A DNA stretch of 64,000 nt from Parapedobacter tibetensis (lineage in GTDB: Bacteria; Bacteroidota; Bacteroidia; Sphingobacteriales; Sphingobacteriaceae): contig NZ_JAMKQJ010000009.1 of the NCBI RefSeq assembly GCF_024643205.1, positions 124,001 to 188,000 on the forward strand, given 5' to 3'. The notes beneath the pieces are model-generated. The model did no database searches. It was not told where the DNA came from and saw only the letters and a program-made list of their open reading frames with translations. Shown here piece by piece: positions 7,402 to 16,516 of the stretch. How positions within the stretch are numbered: the stretch's first letter is position 1; every line of letters begins with the position of its first letter. Made by a program: the position numbers and the translations under genes.

Positions 7402-8865
7402 TTATCGGCGCATTTGCTTGGGCATACGTAGGTTTTTGCCAAAATTGTACATGCCTTTGTTTCCATGCCGATCCAAGGTCCGGTTGAGCCGAGGCGCAAT
7501 CCGGCTGGTATTACCTGCGCTGGAATTGGCCTGTAGGCTAACGGCTTCGGGCGAAAAATTATTGTTCTTGGCATAATATAAGGCCTCAGCAACCATGCTT
7601 TCCTCCGCATCCCCAAAATCCTTGGTCAGGTCGTCAAACACCAACTTATCCACAGGCATTCCCGAGAAATAATCACCATATCCTACTGAATTAAACGATT
7701 GAAAAGAAACGGCATAGAGATCTACACTCGATAAATCCAAGGCGAAGAACCCAACCGGCTTTCCGTACGTTGCATGTTCGCCTATCAATTTTACATCCAT
7801 ATGCGGTTGCAAGTTATTAATAAGCAGCTCACTTGCTGAAGCCGTACCTTCGGTTACTAGAAAATAAATCCGGCTGAGGTCAAGGATGTTGGTCTTATTG
7901 AAATTAACAGGTGCAAACAGCTGGGCCCAATCCTCATCATCCTGCAGGAGGTCGTTAATCCTCGAGGTGTACATCAATCCATTGCCCACCGAAGCCGGGG
8001 CTAGCATATCAGACAGGTATTCGGCTGTAATTACGGCCCCTCCCCCATTGTATCGTAGGTCTACAATCAATTCTTGCACACCTTCATTCTCAAAATATGC
8101 AATCAACTGGTCCAATTGGCTTTTCACATAAGTTGGATTATTATTCCCGCTTAATGTGGACACAAAGCTGTCAAACGCAAAATAACCTACTTTCTTGCTT
8201 CCTATGGTATATACTTGATTTGCCAGTATGGGTTGTATTTGGTAGTTTCCTCTACTTAGGTTGAGGGATGCTTCCTCGCCATCAGGTTTCCGCAGCCGCA
8301 GGCTAATGTTGCCGGCATCCAAGGCGTTGAATAGAAATGTGAAATTATCCTGTTCCATGGATGCCAAGGACAGGTTGTTGTTGCCATTGATTTCCAGGAT
8401 TTGCCATCCCCGTCTTATTCCTTGCGTGTATGCCGGCGACCCAAGGTCTACCTTCTTCACATACAAATCAGTATCATTATCATAGCGTACATCAAGCCCA
8501 AAACTTCCTGCTAGGCCTTGTTGTATTTCGGCATTAATGGTACCTGTGCGATCCAAAAAACTAAACCGGTCGTAAGGATTTCCATCGGGATCCTTTGCAT
8601 AGCCTTTCAGAGCCTCCAATACCGCATCGGCTGAATTATATCCCATGGTATATCTGCGTATATCCGAAAACCAATCAGGCAAGTCATCTTGCCATAAATA
8701 AAACAAGTAGGTATAGACATACACGGAGTCTTTTAATAAATCCTCATCGGTATCGGTCCGAGTTGGCCGTTCGAGTTCGGGCATAACGGTTTCCCGATTG
8801 CAACCAGTCATCGCGCCAGCCAACAGCAATAGGATGGTCAATAATTTCAAGATCGTTGCTTTCAT
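7402..8865 (-). CDS. S41-family (C-terminal processing) peptidase, lipoprotein
   Basis: A 487-aa lipoprotein protease. The signal peptide ends in a lipobox at Cys22 (GAMTGC). A small S41 N-terminal region is followed by a PDZ-like segment at about 120-200 (DLYVKKVDLGSPAYTQGIRR) and the catalytic domain at 225-410. Signature stretches are LIVDLRYNGGGA (267-277) and TEGTASASELL (339-348), with Ser343 as the likely nucleophile and Lys369 (ATYGKPVG) as the likely base. It should cut proteins at the periplasmic side of a membrane. Eleven bp separate it from the HAD-like gene upstream, suggesting co-transcription. Confidence 0.93.
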   Translation of the reverse strand: MKATILKLLTILLLLAGAMTGCNRETVMPELERPTRTDTDEDLLKDSVYVYTYLFYLWQDDLPDWFSDIRRYTMGYNSADAVLEALKGYAKDPDGNPYDRFSFLDRTGTINAEIQQGLAGSFGLDVRYDNDTDLYVKKVDLGSPAYTQGIRRGWQILEINGNNNLSLASMEQDNFTFLFNALDAGNISLRLRKPDGEEASLNLSRGNYQIQPILANQVYTIGSKKVGYFAFDSFVSTLSGNNNPTYVKSQLDQLIAYFENEGVQELIVDLRYNGGGAVITAEYLSDMLAPASVGNGLMYTSRINDLLQDDEDWAQLFAPVNFNKTNILDLSRIYFLVTEGTASASELLINNLQPHMDVKLIGEHATYGKPVGFFALDLSSVDLYAVSFQSFNSVGYGDYFSGMPVDKLVFDDLTKDFGDAEESMVAEALYYAKNNNFSPEAVSLQANSSAGNTSRIAPRLNRTLDRHGNKGMYNFGKNLRMPKQMRR

Positions 8866-8876
8866 TCCTGCTATAG

Positions 8877-9563
8877 CTAGTTATTATGTGTAATAGTTGA
8901 TGGTTTCCAAAATCGTTCTGCACCTATGCAGTCCACCATTGGCGTATTTATTGATACAGCTGTATCGCCGGAATGAATGTATAGAACATCTTCAGCCTGT
9001 AGTCCATTATCTTTCAACAAAAAATCCATAGGTTCAAGCTGCTTGGCCATTAGTTCCTCTTGGAAATATACTTTCAATACCTTGTCAAGCCCATTCCATT
9101 CCATGTGTCGCATCTTGTTCAATTGCATCGTCTGGTTCCCTGCAGTCAACACCAGCAATTGCTTTCCTTGACTATCCAACGTCTGCATCAAATCCAGTAT
9201 AGGTTTATATAACAGGAGCTTCAAGGGCAGCTGCGCCGCCAGGTGCAAGCGGTCTAAATGTTCCTTGTATTTGCTGTCGATCCCAAAAACCGCCGCTGCT
9301 CTTTCAAACAATCCCGCTTCACCATGGCGCTCATAAGCAGTTTTCAGAAAATCTACCAAGTCACTTGCCGGAGGTACTGTTTCCGTATATTCCAGCAAAT
9401 TGGCAAACAAGTAATATACTTGTAGCAAATAGTCTTTTTTTGGAAAAAGCACATCGTCCAATTCAAAGACAATGGCTTTTTTATGCGTATCGATATCCGC
9501 GTAGGTCAACATATATCTGTTTGAATCAAAAACAAAAGCATGGTTTAATGATATCGTGTTCAT
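8877..9563 (-). CDS. HAD-superfamily hydrolase-like protein with altered nucleophile motif
   Basis: A 228-aa protein with haloacid dehalogenase layout: motif I at 31-40 (IVFELDDVLF), motif II (LLVLTAGNQ), a lysine region (VLKVYFQEE) and motif IV (VLYIHSGDT). The first Asp of motif I, the catalytic nucleophile in the DxD signature, is Glu34 here, while Asp36 and Asp37 remain. This predicts lost or changed phosphotransfer chemistry. A second ATG at 9512 would remove 17 residues and keep the whole domain. It lies between the S41 protease and the small pre-ATP-grasp-like gene with short gaps on both sides. Substrate unknown. Confidence 0.75.
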   Translation of the reverse strand: MNTISLNHAFVFDSNRYMLTYADIDTHKKAIVFELDDVLFPKKDYLLQVYYLFANLLEYTETVPPASDLVDFLKTAYERHGEAGLFERAAAVFGIDSKYKEHLDRLHLAAQLPLKLLLYKPILDLMQTLDSQGKQLLVLTAGNQTMQLNKMRHMEWNGLDKVLKVYFQEELMAKQLEPMDFLLKDNGLQAEDVLYIHSGDTAVSINTPMVDCIGAERFWKPSTITHNN

Positions 9564-9595
9564 TTTAGCGGAATCATTGAGATCGTTTCACTAAG

Positions 9596-10087
9596 TTAAT
9601 CGGCGATGCAACATAATGCCATTTCATCGCCTGAATCTGATGGAATGAAAACACCAGATAAAGTGCCGTGCCGCTTCCCAGCCTCTGGGCCAGTTACCAC
9701 CACCCCATCACTCACCACCAACAATGGCAGCTTTCTTGGCGGACTTTCGATGATAACCAACCCCGCCAGGTCCGCCACATCAGGCACCCATACCTCAACG
9801 CCATATTCGGCAAAAAGTGGGCGGGCTTTGGCCAATGGATACAGCTCATTTTTTCCCATTGGAATCAGGATGTCTACCTCGCTATCCAAACAAATCTTAA
9901 GCAATTCATGCACGAAAACCGGCATCGACGGATGTGGGATACGCAAGTAATTCCCTGTACGCAGCAATACATCAGGCACTTCATCAGCCGAACCGAAAAG
10001 CACTTGCTGTTTTGGGGAGGATAACTCCCGGGCCACCCGTTGTGCAAATGGCCGTGTACCTTGTGTAATTAGCACCTTGCTGGACAT
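9596..10087 (-). CDS. Small Rossmann-like protein resembling a pre-ATP-grasp domain
   Basis: A 163-aa protein starting KVLITQGTRPFAQRVARELS, a glycine-containing first strand and helix like the N-terminal domain of carbamoyl-phosphate-synthase-type ATP-grasp enzymes. Later segments (VDILIPMGKNELYPLAKARPLF) fit that domain's second half, where enzymes of this class choose an intermediate. The ATP-grasp catalytic domain itself is missing: the protein ends in a short beta-rich tail. Thirteen bp separate it from lolD upstream. I do not know a function; it may be a degenerate or stand-alone binding domain. Confidence 0.6.
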   Translation of the reverse strand: MSSKVLITQGTRPFAQRVARELSSPKQQVLFGSADEVPDVLLRTGNYLRIPHPSMPVFVHELLKICLDSEVDILIPMGKNELYPLAKARPLFAEYGVEVWVPDVADLAGLVIIESPPRKLPLLVVSDGVVVTGPEAGKRHGTLSGVFIPSDSGDEMALCCIAD

Positions 10088-10100
10088 ACCGCTGCCTTAC

Positions 10101-10751
10101 TTACTCAATTACTCCATCCTTCATGTGTATGACACGGTCAGCAATATTGGCTAGTTCTTCATTGTGCGTCACCACCACGAACGTCTGGTTCAATCGGTCG
10201 CGTAACTCTATGAACAGCTGGTGCAATGCTGCTGCATTTTCGGAATCCAAATTACCTGAAGGTTCATCGGCGAGAATGATGGAAGGATTATTGATCAGCG
10301 CTCTGGCCACGGCTACCCGTTGTTGCTCTCCACCCGATAATTCATCTGGTTTATGATCCTTTCGATGGGACACGCCAAGGAGTTCCAATAGTTTCAATGC
10401 CTTGTTCTCCGCATCCTTCTTGTTCACTTTATTGATAAATGCTGGGATACAGGTGTTTTCCAGTGCCGTAAATTCAGGCAATAAGTGGTGAAATTGGAAT
10501 ACAAAACCAATGTGTGTATTGCGAAAGGCGCTTAATTGTTTGGTGGTCAGTGTACCCACATCCGTACCATTGATGCTTACTGTGCCGCGGTCGGGCTTAT
10601 CTAATGAGCCTACGATATGGAGCAACGTACTTTTACCCGCTCCGGAAGCGCCCATGATGCTGACCAGCTCTCCCTTGGCAACATGCAAGTCGACCCCTTT
10701 GAGGATGGACAATGTGCCGTATGATTTATATATCCCCTTTGCATGTAGCAT
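10101..10751 (-). CDS. lolD: ABC transporter ATP-binding protein, LolD type
   Basis: A 216-aa ATPase with Walker A (GASGAGKST), Q-loop (VFQFHHLLPEF), signature LSGGEQQRVAVARAL, Walker B (IILADEPSGNLD) and H-loop (VVVTHN). The HHLLPEFTALEN stretch after the Q-loop is typical of the LolD/MacB/FtsE group, and in Bacteroidota this form pairs with LolCE-type permeases to extract lipoproteins from the inner membrane. The permease is not adjacent. I placed the start at the ATG at 10751 rather than 57 nt upstream because homology begins there and a near-consensus -7 box (TACCTTCG, 10763-10756) ends 4 nt before it. Confidence 0.9.
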   Translation of the reverse strand: MLHAKGIYKSYGTLSILKGVDLHVAKGELVSIMGASGAGKSTLLHIVGSLDKPDRGTVSINGTDVGTLTTKQLSAFRNTHIGFVFQFHHLLPEFTALENTCIPAFINKVNKKDAENKALKLLELLGVSHRKDHKPDELSGGEQQRVAVARALINNPSIILADEPSGNLDSENAAALHQLFIELRDRLNQTFVVVTHNEELANIADRVIHMKDGVIE

Positions 10752-10855
10752 GTTGCGAAGGTAGGGATTTTTTGGTTGTTTCACGTAGATACATATATGC
10801 AAAAGCAAAACTTAGCGCCTTGGCGACCTTGCGTGAAAAATACCACCCAAATGGC

Positions 10856-10886
10856 TTGACCATTCCCGATTAAAACGCTACTTTTA
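10856..10886 (+). promoter_or_regulatory. Candidate promoter for sucC
   Basis: TTG at 10856-10858, 20 nt, then TACTTTTA at 10879-10886, one mismatch from TAnnTTTG. The start codon is 17 nt downstream. It faces away from the lolD promoter region. Confidence 0.4.
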
Positions 10887-10903
10887 CGCCAAATTTTTCG
10901 CAA

Positions 10904-12094
10904 ATGAACATTCACGAATATCAAGGTAAACAAATACTGAAAAGTTTTGGCGTACGGGTGCAGGAAGGCATCGTAGCCGAAACACCTGAGCAAGCTGTGG
11001 AAGCGGCCAAAAAGCTGAAGGAAGATTACAACTCAGACTGGGTAGTGGTGAAAGCCCAAATCCATGCCGGTGGACGCGGCAAAGGAGGCGGGGTGAAGCT
11101 CGCCAAGAACCTCGATGAAGTGAAACAACGGGCATCCGACATCATCGGCATGCAATTGGTGACGCCACAGACCGGACCCGAAGGAAAAAAGGTAAATAAG
11201 ATATTGGTGGCCCAAGATGTTTATTATCCCGGAGAAAGTGAAACCAAGGAATTTTATATGAGCGTGCTGCTCGACCGTGGCCGTGGCCGCAACATCATCA
11301 TGTATTCTACCGAAGGAGGCATGGATATCGAAGAAGTGGCTGAAAAAACGCCGCATCTGATTTTTAAGGAGGAAGTGGATCCCAAGGTAGGGTTGCAGGG
11401 TTTCCAGGCACGCAAAGTTGCTTTCAACCTCGGGTTGAACGGTGCGGCGTTCAAGGATATGACCAAGTTTGTGGCCGCTTTATACAAGGCGTATGATGCC
11501 ACGGATTCCTCTCTTTTCGAAATCAACCCCGTTCTGAAAACTTCAGACGACAAGATAATGGCGGTAGATGCAAAGGTAAACCTTGATGAAAATGGTTTGT
11601 TCCGTCATCCCGACTATGCCGCTATGCGCGACATTGCAGAGGAAGATCCTACCGAGGTCGAAGCTGGTGAGTCAAACCTCAATTATGTGAAGCTTGACGG
11701 CAATGTGGGCTGTATGGTTAATGGTGCCGGGTTGGCCATGGCTACCATGGATATTATCAAGTTGGCAGGCGGAGAACCCGCCAATTTCCTTGATGTGGGT
11801 GGCACAGCCAATGCTGCAACTGTAAAAGCCGGATTCAACATTATCCTGAAGGATCCGAACGTGAAAGCCATCCTTATCAATATTTTCGGTGGTATCGTCC
11901 GTTGCGACCGGGTAGCACAAGGTGTAATCGATGCCTACAAAGAAATCGGCAATATTCCGGTACCCATCATCGTGAGGCTGCAGGGAACTAACGCCGAAGA
12001 GGCCAAACTGCTCATCGATGAATCCGGTCTGGAGGTGTATTCGGCCATCCTGCTCAAAGAAGCTGCGGAACTGGTGACGAAGGTGCTTAGTTAG
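10904..12094 (+). CDS. sucC: Succinate-CoA ligase (ADP-forming) subunit beta
   Basis: A 396-aa protein of standard length. It opens with the family hallmark MNIHEYQGKQILKSFGV, carries an ATP-grasp domain (VVVKAQIHAGGRGKGGGVKL for nucleotide binding) and a C-terminal CoA-ligase domain with the glycine loop ILINIFGGIVRCD. With SucD it makes succinate from succinyl-CoA while forming ATP or GTP in the citric acid cycle. sucD does not follow here, which is a common arrangement in Bacteroidota. A terminator-like hairpin follows the stop codon. Confidence 0.97.
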   Translation: MNIHEYQGKQILKSFGVRVQEGIVAETPEQAVEAAKKLKEDYNSDWVVVKAQIHAGGRGKGGGVKLAKNLDEVKQRASDIIGMQLVTPQTGPEGKKVNKILVAQDVYYPGESETKEFYMSVLLDRGRGRNIIMYSTEGGMDIEEVAEKTPHLIFKEEVDPKVGLQGFQARKVAFNLGLNGAAFKDMTKFVAALYKAYDATDSSLFEINPVLKTSDDKIMAVDAKVNLDENGLFRHPDYAAMRDIAEEDPTEVEAGESNLNYVKLDGNVGCMVNGAGLAMATMDIIKLAGGEPANFLDVGGTANAATVKAGFNIILKDPNVKAILINIFGGIVRCDRVAQGVIDAYKEIGNIPVPIIVRLQGTNAEEAKLLIDESGLEVYSAILLKEAAELVTKVLS

Positions 12095-12118
12095 ACTTTA
12101 GATTGAACATATTTAAAC

Positions 12119-12150
12119 AAAGAACCTCCTCCCTACTGGAGGTTCTTTAC
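12119..12150 (+). terminator. Terminator-like hairpin after sucC
   Basis: A perfect 11-bp stem, AAAGAACCTCC (12119-12129) with GGAGGTTCTTT (12138-12148), and an 8-nt loop. The following T run is short, so efficiency is uncertain. Confidence 0.7.
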
Positions 12151-12165
12151 GTTTAACCCGCTAGT

Positions 12166-13005
12166 ATGACTGCTTTCATTATACATTGGAGTGTCGAACC
12201 CGAACTCATAAAATTATTCGGTGTACTTCCTATCCGGTATTACGGGCTGTTTTTTACAGTGGGTATCGGATTGGCTTATTATGTGATTTCGCGCATATAT
12301 AAGAAGGAAAATATTCCCGACGAACAGTTCGAGCGGTTGGCAATATACGTGATCCTCGGCACATTTATCGGAGCCAGACTCGGACATTTTCTTTTTTACC
12401 AACCGATGTACTTTTGGGAAGCGCCGCTGGAGGTGTTCCTACCCATTGCAAAAGTCGATGGCGGCTACCAATTTGTCGGATATATGGGGTTGGCGAGCCA
12501 TGGTGGTGCCATCGGCATACTTCTTGCTATTATACTATATTGCCAAAAAACCAAACTTGGTTTCCTATGGGTGCTTGACAGGCTGGCGGTGGTCGTTCCA
12601 TTGACCGGAGCATTCATCCGGATGGGCAATTTCATGAATTCAGAAATGATCGGCAAACCCACCGGCGCCGATTATGGTGTGGTATTTACCCTGATGGATG
12701 ATCTGCCAAGACATCCCGGTCAGCTTTATGAAGCGGGCGCATACCTCATCATATTCGCGATAATGGTTGCGCTATACCGCAACCGCACGAAACAGGATGG
12801 ATTTATTTTCGGAATATTCTTGATCTTGTTATTTTCGGCTCGGTTTTGTGTCGAGTACGTTAAAATAGAACAGGTGTCATTCGAAAAAGGGATGGCACTC
12901 AATATGGGGCAATGGCTGAGCATTCCTTTCATTCTATGCGGAATTTTCCTGGCTTTGTACAAAAACACCCCACCATTGACGACCATCCTAAATAACAAAA
13001 ACTGA
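12166..13005 (+). CDS. lgt: Prolipoprotein diacylglyceryl transferase
   Basis: A 279-aa integral membrane enzyme that attaches diacylglycerol from phosphatidylglycerol to the lipobox cysteine of prolipoproteins. About seven hydrophobic segments are visible. The Lgt signature appears as FIRMGNFMNSEMIGKPT, and GARLGHFLFYQP matches the conserved Arg/His loop; HPGQLYEAG carries the conserved His-Pro-x-Gln-Leu-Tyr-Glu. This is the only lgt in the window, and it would process the several lipoproteins encoded nearby. It starts 71 bp after sucC, beyond the hairpin. Confidence 0.96.
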   Translation: MTAFIIHWSVEPELIKLFGVLPIRYYGLFFTVGIGLAYYVISRIYKKENIPDEQFERLAIYVILGTFIGARLGHFLFYQPMYFWEAPLEVFLPIAKVDGGYQFVGYMGLASHGGAIGILLAIILYCQKTKLGFLWVLDRLAVVVPLTGAFIRMGNFMNSEMIGKPTGADYGVVFTLMDDLPRHPGQLYEAGAYLIIFAIMVALYRNRTKQDGFIFGIFLILLFSARFCVEYVKIEQVSFEKGMALNMGQWLSIPFILCGIFLALYKNTPPLTTILNNKN

Positions 13006-13019
13006 ATTTAGCACGATGC

Positions 13020-13056
13020 TGCCGGCTGATGGCTGACAGCTAATAACTGATAGCTG
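13020..13056. repeat. GCTGATAGCTGA-type short degenerate repeat between lgt and asnS
   Basis: The gap is a run of imperfect units (GGCTGATGGCTGACAGC, then AACTGATAGCTGAAC). Such low-complexity dispersed repeats are common in Bacteroidota intergenic regions. It directly precedes the asnS start. Confidence 0.5.
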
Positions 13057-13059
13057 AAC

Positions 13060-14505
13060 ATGAAACATACACGTATAAAGGATTTATTAAACACAACGGA
13101 ATACGGGCACCGGGTGACCGTAAAGGGATGGGTAAAGACGTTTCGCAACAACCAGTTCATTGCCATCAACGATGGCTCTACCTTGGGTAATCTCCAAGCC
13201 GTCATTGACTTTGACCAGACGGACGAGATGTTGCTCAAACGCCTTACCACCGGAGCGGCTATCGCCGTGACGGGCCCCTTGGTCGAATCGCTGGGCAAAG
13301 GGCAGCGCGTGGAAATAAAAGTGGAATCGCTGGAAATACTTGGCGACAGTGACCCAGAGCGATTCCCGCTTCAACCCAAAAAACATAGCCTGGAATTTCT
13401 ACGTGAAATCGCACACCTACGCTTCCGTACCAATACGTTCAATGCCGTATTCAAGGTGCGTAATGCATTGTCGTTTGCCGTTCACCAATTTTTCTATGAA
13501 CGCGGCTTTGTATACATGCACACCCCTATCATCACCGGTTCGGATGCTGAGGGGGCAGGTGAAATGTTCAAAGTGACCACGCTGGATTTCGATAATACGC
13601 CAAGAAAAGAAGATGGTTCGGTGAACTACAAGGAAGATTTCTTCGGCAAACCCACTAACCTCACCGTATCCGGACAATTGGAAGGTGAGTTGGCCGCCAT
13701 GGCATTGGGAAATATCTATACCTTCGGCCCGACATTCCGTGCAGAAAATTCAAACACTACGCGGCACCTCGCTGAATTTTGGATGATTGAGCCCGAAATG
13801 GCTTTCTATGACCTTGAAGACAATATGGATTTGGCCGAGGAGCTACTTAAATACATCATTAGATTTGCGCTCGACCATTGCCCAGATGAAATTGAATTTC
13901 TCAAAAACCGGTTGCTTGAAGAAGAAAAAAGTAAACCCCAGAACGAACGCTCGGAAATGGATTTGGTGGCCAAGCTCCATTTCTGTCTCGACCATGAATT
14001 TGAACGGCTTACTTATTCGGAGGCCATCGAAATACTGCGGCGTAGCAAGCCCAATCAAAAGAAACAATTTAAATACCCCATTGAAGATTGGGGTGCCGAC
14101 CTACAATCCGAACACGAGCGGTACCTTGTTGAGAAGCATTTCAAAAAGCCCGTAGTCCTTACCGATTATCCAGCAGCTATCAAGGCATTCTATATGCGAC
14201 AAAATGAGCCTGATGAGCAAGGGCGTCGTACCGTACGCGCCATGGACATCCTCTTTCCGGGCATCGGCGAGATGGTAGGTGGTTCACAGCGTGAGGAACG
14301 CCTTTCCCGTCTACAGCAACGCATGGAAGAGATGGATATCCCAGCGAAAGAGCTGGATTGGTACTTGGATACCCGGCGCTTCGGTACCGCACCGCACGCC
14401 GGATTCGGCTTAGGGTTTGAACGCCTCGTACAGTTTGTCACGGGCATGGGCAATATCCGGGATGTCATTCCATTCCCCCGCACGCCAAACAATGCGGAAT
14501 TCTGA
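13060..14505 (+). CDS. asnS: Asparaginyl-tRNA synthetase
   Basis: A 481-aa class IIb aminoacyl-tRNA synthetase. An N-terminal OB-fold anticodon-binding domain (VTVKGWVKTFRNNQFIAIND) is followed by the catalytic core with motif 1 near FVYMHTPIITGSDAEGAGE, motif 2 (FRAENSNTTRHLAEFWMIEPE) and motif 3 (GFGLGFERLVQFVTGM). The sequence FGPTFRAENSNTTRHL marks it as the asparagine rather than the aspartate enzyme. It charges tRNA-Asn in the cytoplasm. Confidence 0.96.
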   Translation: MKHTRIKDLLNTTEYGHRVTVKGWVKTFRNNQFIAINDGSTLGNLQAVIDFDQTDEMLLKRLTTGAAIAVTGPLVESLGKGQRVEIKVESLEILGDSDPERFPLQPKKHSLEFLREIAHLRFRTNTFNAVFKVRNALSFAVHQFFYERGFVYMHTPIITGSDAEGAGEMFKVTTLDFDNTPRKEDGSVNYKEDFFGKPTNLTVSGQLEGELAAMALGNIYTFGPTFRAENSNTTRHLAEFWMIEPEMAFYDLEDNMDLAEELLKYIIRFALDHCPDEIEFLKNRLLEEEKSKPQNERSEMDLVAKLHFCLDHEFERLTYSEAIEILRRSKPNQKKQFKYPIEDWGADLQSEHERYLVEKHFKKPVVLTDYPAAIKAFYMRQNEPDEQGRRTVRAMDILFPGIGEMVGGSQREERLSRLQQRMEEMDIPAKELDWYLDTRRFGTAPHAGFGLGFERLVQFVTGMGNIRDVIPFPRTPNNAEF

Positions 14506-14559
14506 TTGTTTATTGCGTAAATCTATCCAATCCACGTCATCCGCGTTCAAAAAAAGAAT

Positions 14560-15180
14560 ATGCTGCTCAAGATATATGAAGAAAATCCAAATCCAAACGC
14601 TATCCGACAGGTAGCAGAAGTGCTGCGCAGGGGTGGACTTATCATTTACCCTACGGATACAGTTTATGGTTTGGGTTGCGATATCAAAAACCACAAGGCC
14701 ATTGAGCGGGTCTGTGAACTGCGTGGGCTGAAACCCGAGAAAGCCAATCTATCATTCGTCTGTTATGACCTTACAGACATCTCCCAGTATACCAAACCGT
14801 TTGATACAGCCACTTTCAGGATGTTGAAAAAATCACTACCCGGCCCCTTCACTTTTATCTTCAATGCCAGCAGCCAAGTACCTAAGCTCTTGAGCTCGAA
14901 GAAGAAAACCGTGGGTATCCGTGTACCCGACAATAACATTGCCCGAGAAATCGTACGCGAGTTGGGGAACCCCATCGTATCGACCTCCATCCATGACGAG
15001 GATGAAATCGTGGAATATGCTACCGATCCGGAGTTAATTTATGAAAAATACGGTGACTTGGTGGATCTTGTCATTGATGGAGGATATGGTGGAAATGTAG
15101 CTTCAACCGTGGTAGACGCCACTTCCGGAGAATTTGAAATTATTCGTGAAGGTAAAGGGGATTTAAGTCTCTTTTTGTAA
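14560..15180 (+). CDS. YrdC/YciO/Sua5-family threonylcarbamoyl-AMP synthase-like protein
   Basis: A 206-aa single YrdC domain. GGLIIYPTDTVYGLGCDI (residues about 27-45) is the nucleotide and threonine binding region; PGPFTFIFNA and VGIRVPDNNIAREIV complete the fold, and IVSTSIH is the family's conserved serine strand. True TsaC/Sua5 enzymes make threonylcarbamoyl-AMP for tRNA t6A; the length and features such as the HDED insertion are more like the YciO branch, whose role is less certain. No Sua5 C-terminal domain is present. Confidence 0.88.
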   Translation: MLLKIYEENPNPNAIRQVAEVLRRGGLIIYPTDTVYGLGCDIKNHKAIERVCELRGLKPEKANLSFVCYDLTDISQYTKPFDTATFRMLKKSLPGPFTFIFNASSQVPKLLSSKKKTVGIRVPDNNIAREIVRELGNPIVSTSIHDEDEIVEYATDPELIYEKYGDLVDLVIDGGYGGNVASTVVDATSGEFEIIREGKGDLSLFL

Positions 15181-15255
15181 TTTAGCAGCCAAAATTCGTT
15201 TAACTCATTCTATTGACACAGTAAATCGTATTCATATACCCTATTTTCTTTTCAG

Positions 15256-16437
15256 ATGCGCAAACAAATAAAGCAATTTTTTGAAGCAGACTCCGCGAGT
15301 GGCATTACCCTACTTGTTTTTTTGGTCATTTCTCTGATTATCGCCAATTCTCCTTTAGGAGAAGGGTTTGAACAGCTCTTGGTACAGAAAATCGGCTTTG
15401 AAACCAATCAGATTCACCTCAACTACAGTGTATTGCATTGGGTAAATGATGGCTTGATGGCCATCTTTTTCTTGATGGTGGGTATTGAGATCAAGCAAGA
15501 GTTGGCCCATGGGCAACTTTCATCGGCGAAAAAAGCTTCCCTGCCCTTTTTTGCAGCATTGGGTGGCATGGCGGTGCCAGCTGGCATTTACGTTCTATTT
15601 AACGCAGGCACCGAGACCAACCATGGCTGGGGTATTCCCATGGCCACGGATATTGCTTTTGCCATAGGTATATTATCTATCCTGGGCAAGCGAGTACCCG
15701 TTGCATTAAAGGTATTTCTAACGGCATTGGCAATCGTAGATGACCTAGGAGCCATCCTTGTCATCGCCATATTCTACACCGCAGACCTTGAAGCCAGCTA
15801 CTTGTTATATGGAATGGGGATATTTGCACTCATGATGTTTATCAACCGTATGGGTGTTAAATCCTTATGGTTTTATCTTATACCCGGTATGGTCATGTGG
15901 TATTTCATACACCATTCGGGTGTGCATGCCACCATTGCCGGCGTACTCACCGCATTTGCTATCCCCATCAAAGGAAACAACCAGAAATCCTCGCCTATCC
16001 AGTCGGTGGAGCATGCCATTAGCACACCGGTCAATTTTATCATCATGCCTTTATTTGCTTTGGCTAACACCAACATTCGCTTCGAGAGTGGCATGGTAGA
16101 AGGACTTGCCAGTCCACTCGGCCTCGGGATCATTGCTGGGTTGTTTATTGGTAAACCATTGGGCATTACCTTGCTTTCATGGCTCTCTGTAAAATTAGGG
16201 CTCAGTGAATTACCCAAAGGCACCAAATGGATGCAAGTATTGGGCATAGGACTGATGGCGGGTATTGGGTTTACGATGTCGATCTTCATCGCACTATTGT
16301 CGTTCAGTGACTTATACCACCAAACGGAAGCTAAGTTTGCCATTTTGGTAGCCTCGGGGTTATCCGGAATCATTGGATACATTGCCCTTAGCAATTTAGG
16401 GAAAAGATACCTTGAAAAGCCAAATACAGAACCTTGA
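15256..16437 (+). CDS. nhaA: Na+/H+ antiporter NhaA
   Basis: A 393-aa membrane antiporter with the expected dozen hydrophobic segments. The ion-binding aspartate pair is in TALAIVDDLGAILVIA, preceded by the characteristic GWGIPMATDIAFAIGI segment, and the N-terminal FFEADSASGITLL is typical of the family. It exports Na+ in exchange for protons for pH and salt homeostasis in the inner membrane. A single gene, convergent with the fused mannosidase gene. Confidence 0.96.
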   Translation: MRKQIKQFFEADSASGITLLVFLVISLIIANSPLGEGFEQLLVQKIGFETNQIHLNYSVLHWVNDGLMAIFFLMVGIEIKQELAHGQLSSAKKASLPFFAALGGMAVPAGIYVLFNAGTETNHGWGIPMATDIAFAIGILSILGKRVPVALKVFLTALAIVDDLGAILVIAIFYTADLEASYLLYGMGIFALMMFINRMGVKSLWFYLIPGMVMWYFIHHSGVHATIAGVLTAFAIPIKGNNQKSSPIQSVEHAISTPVNFIIMPLFALANTNIRFESGMVEGLASPLGLGIIAGLFIGKPLGITLLSWLSVKLGLSELPKGTKWMQVLGIGLMAGIGFTMSIFIALLSFSDLYHQTEAKFAILVASGLSGIIGYIALSNLGKRYLEKPNTEP

Positions 16438-16516
16438 TAAGCCCGCCATCAAATAAAGCACTCATTCATTTGGGTTGCGCAATTGGCTTGCACTCATTTT
16501 CGGTGACCAAAATCGC

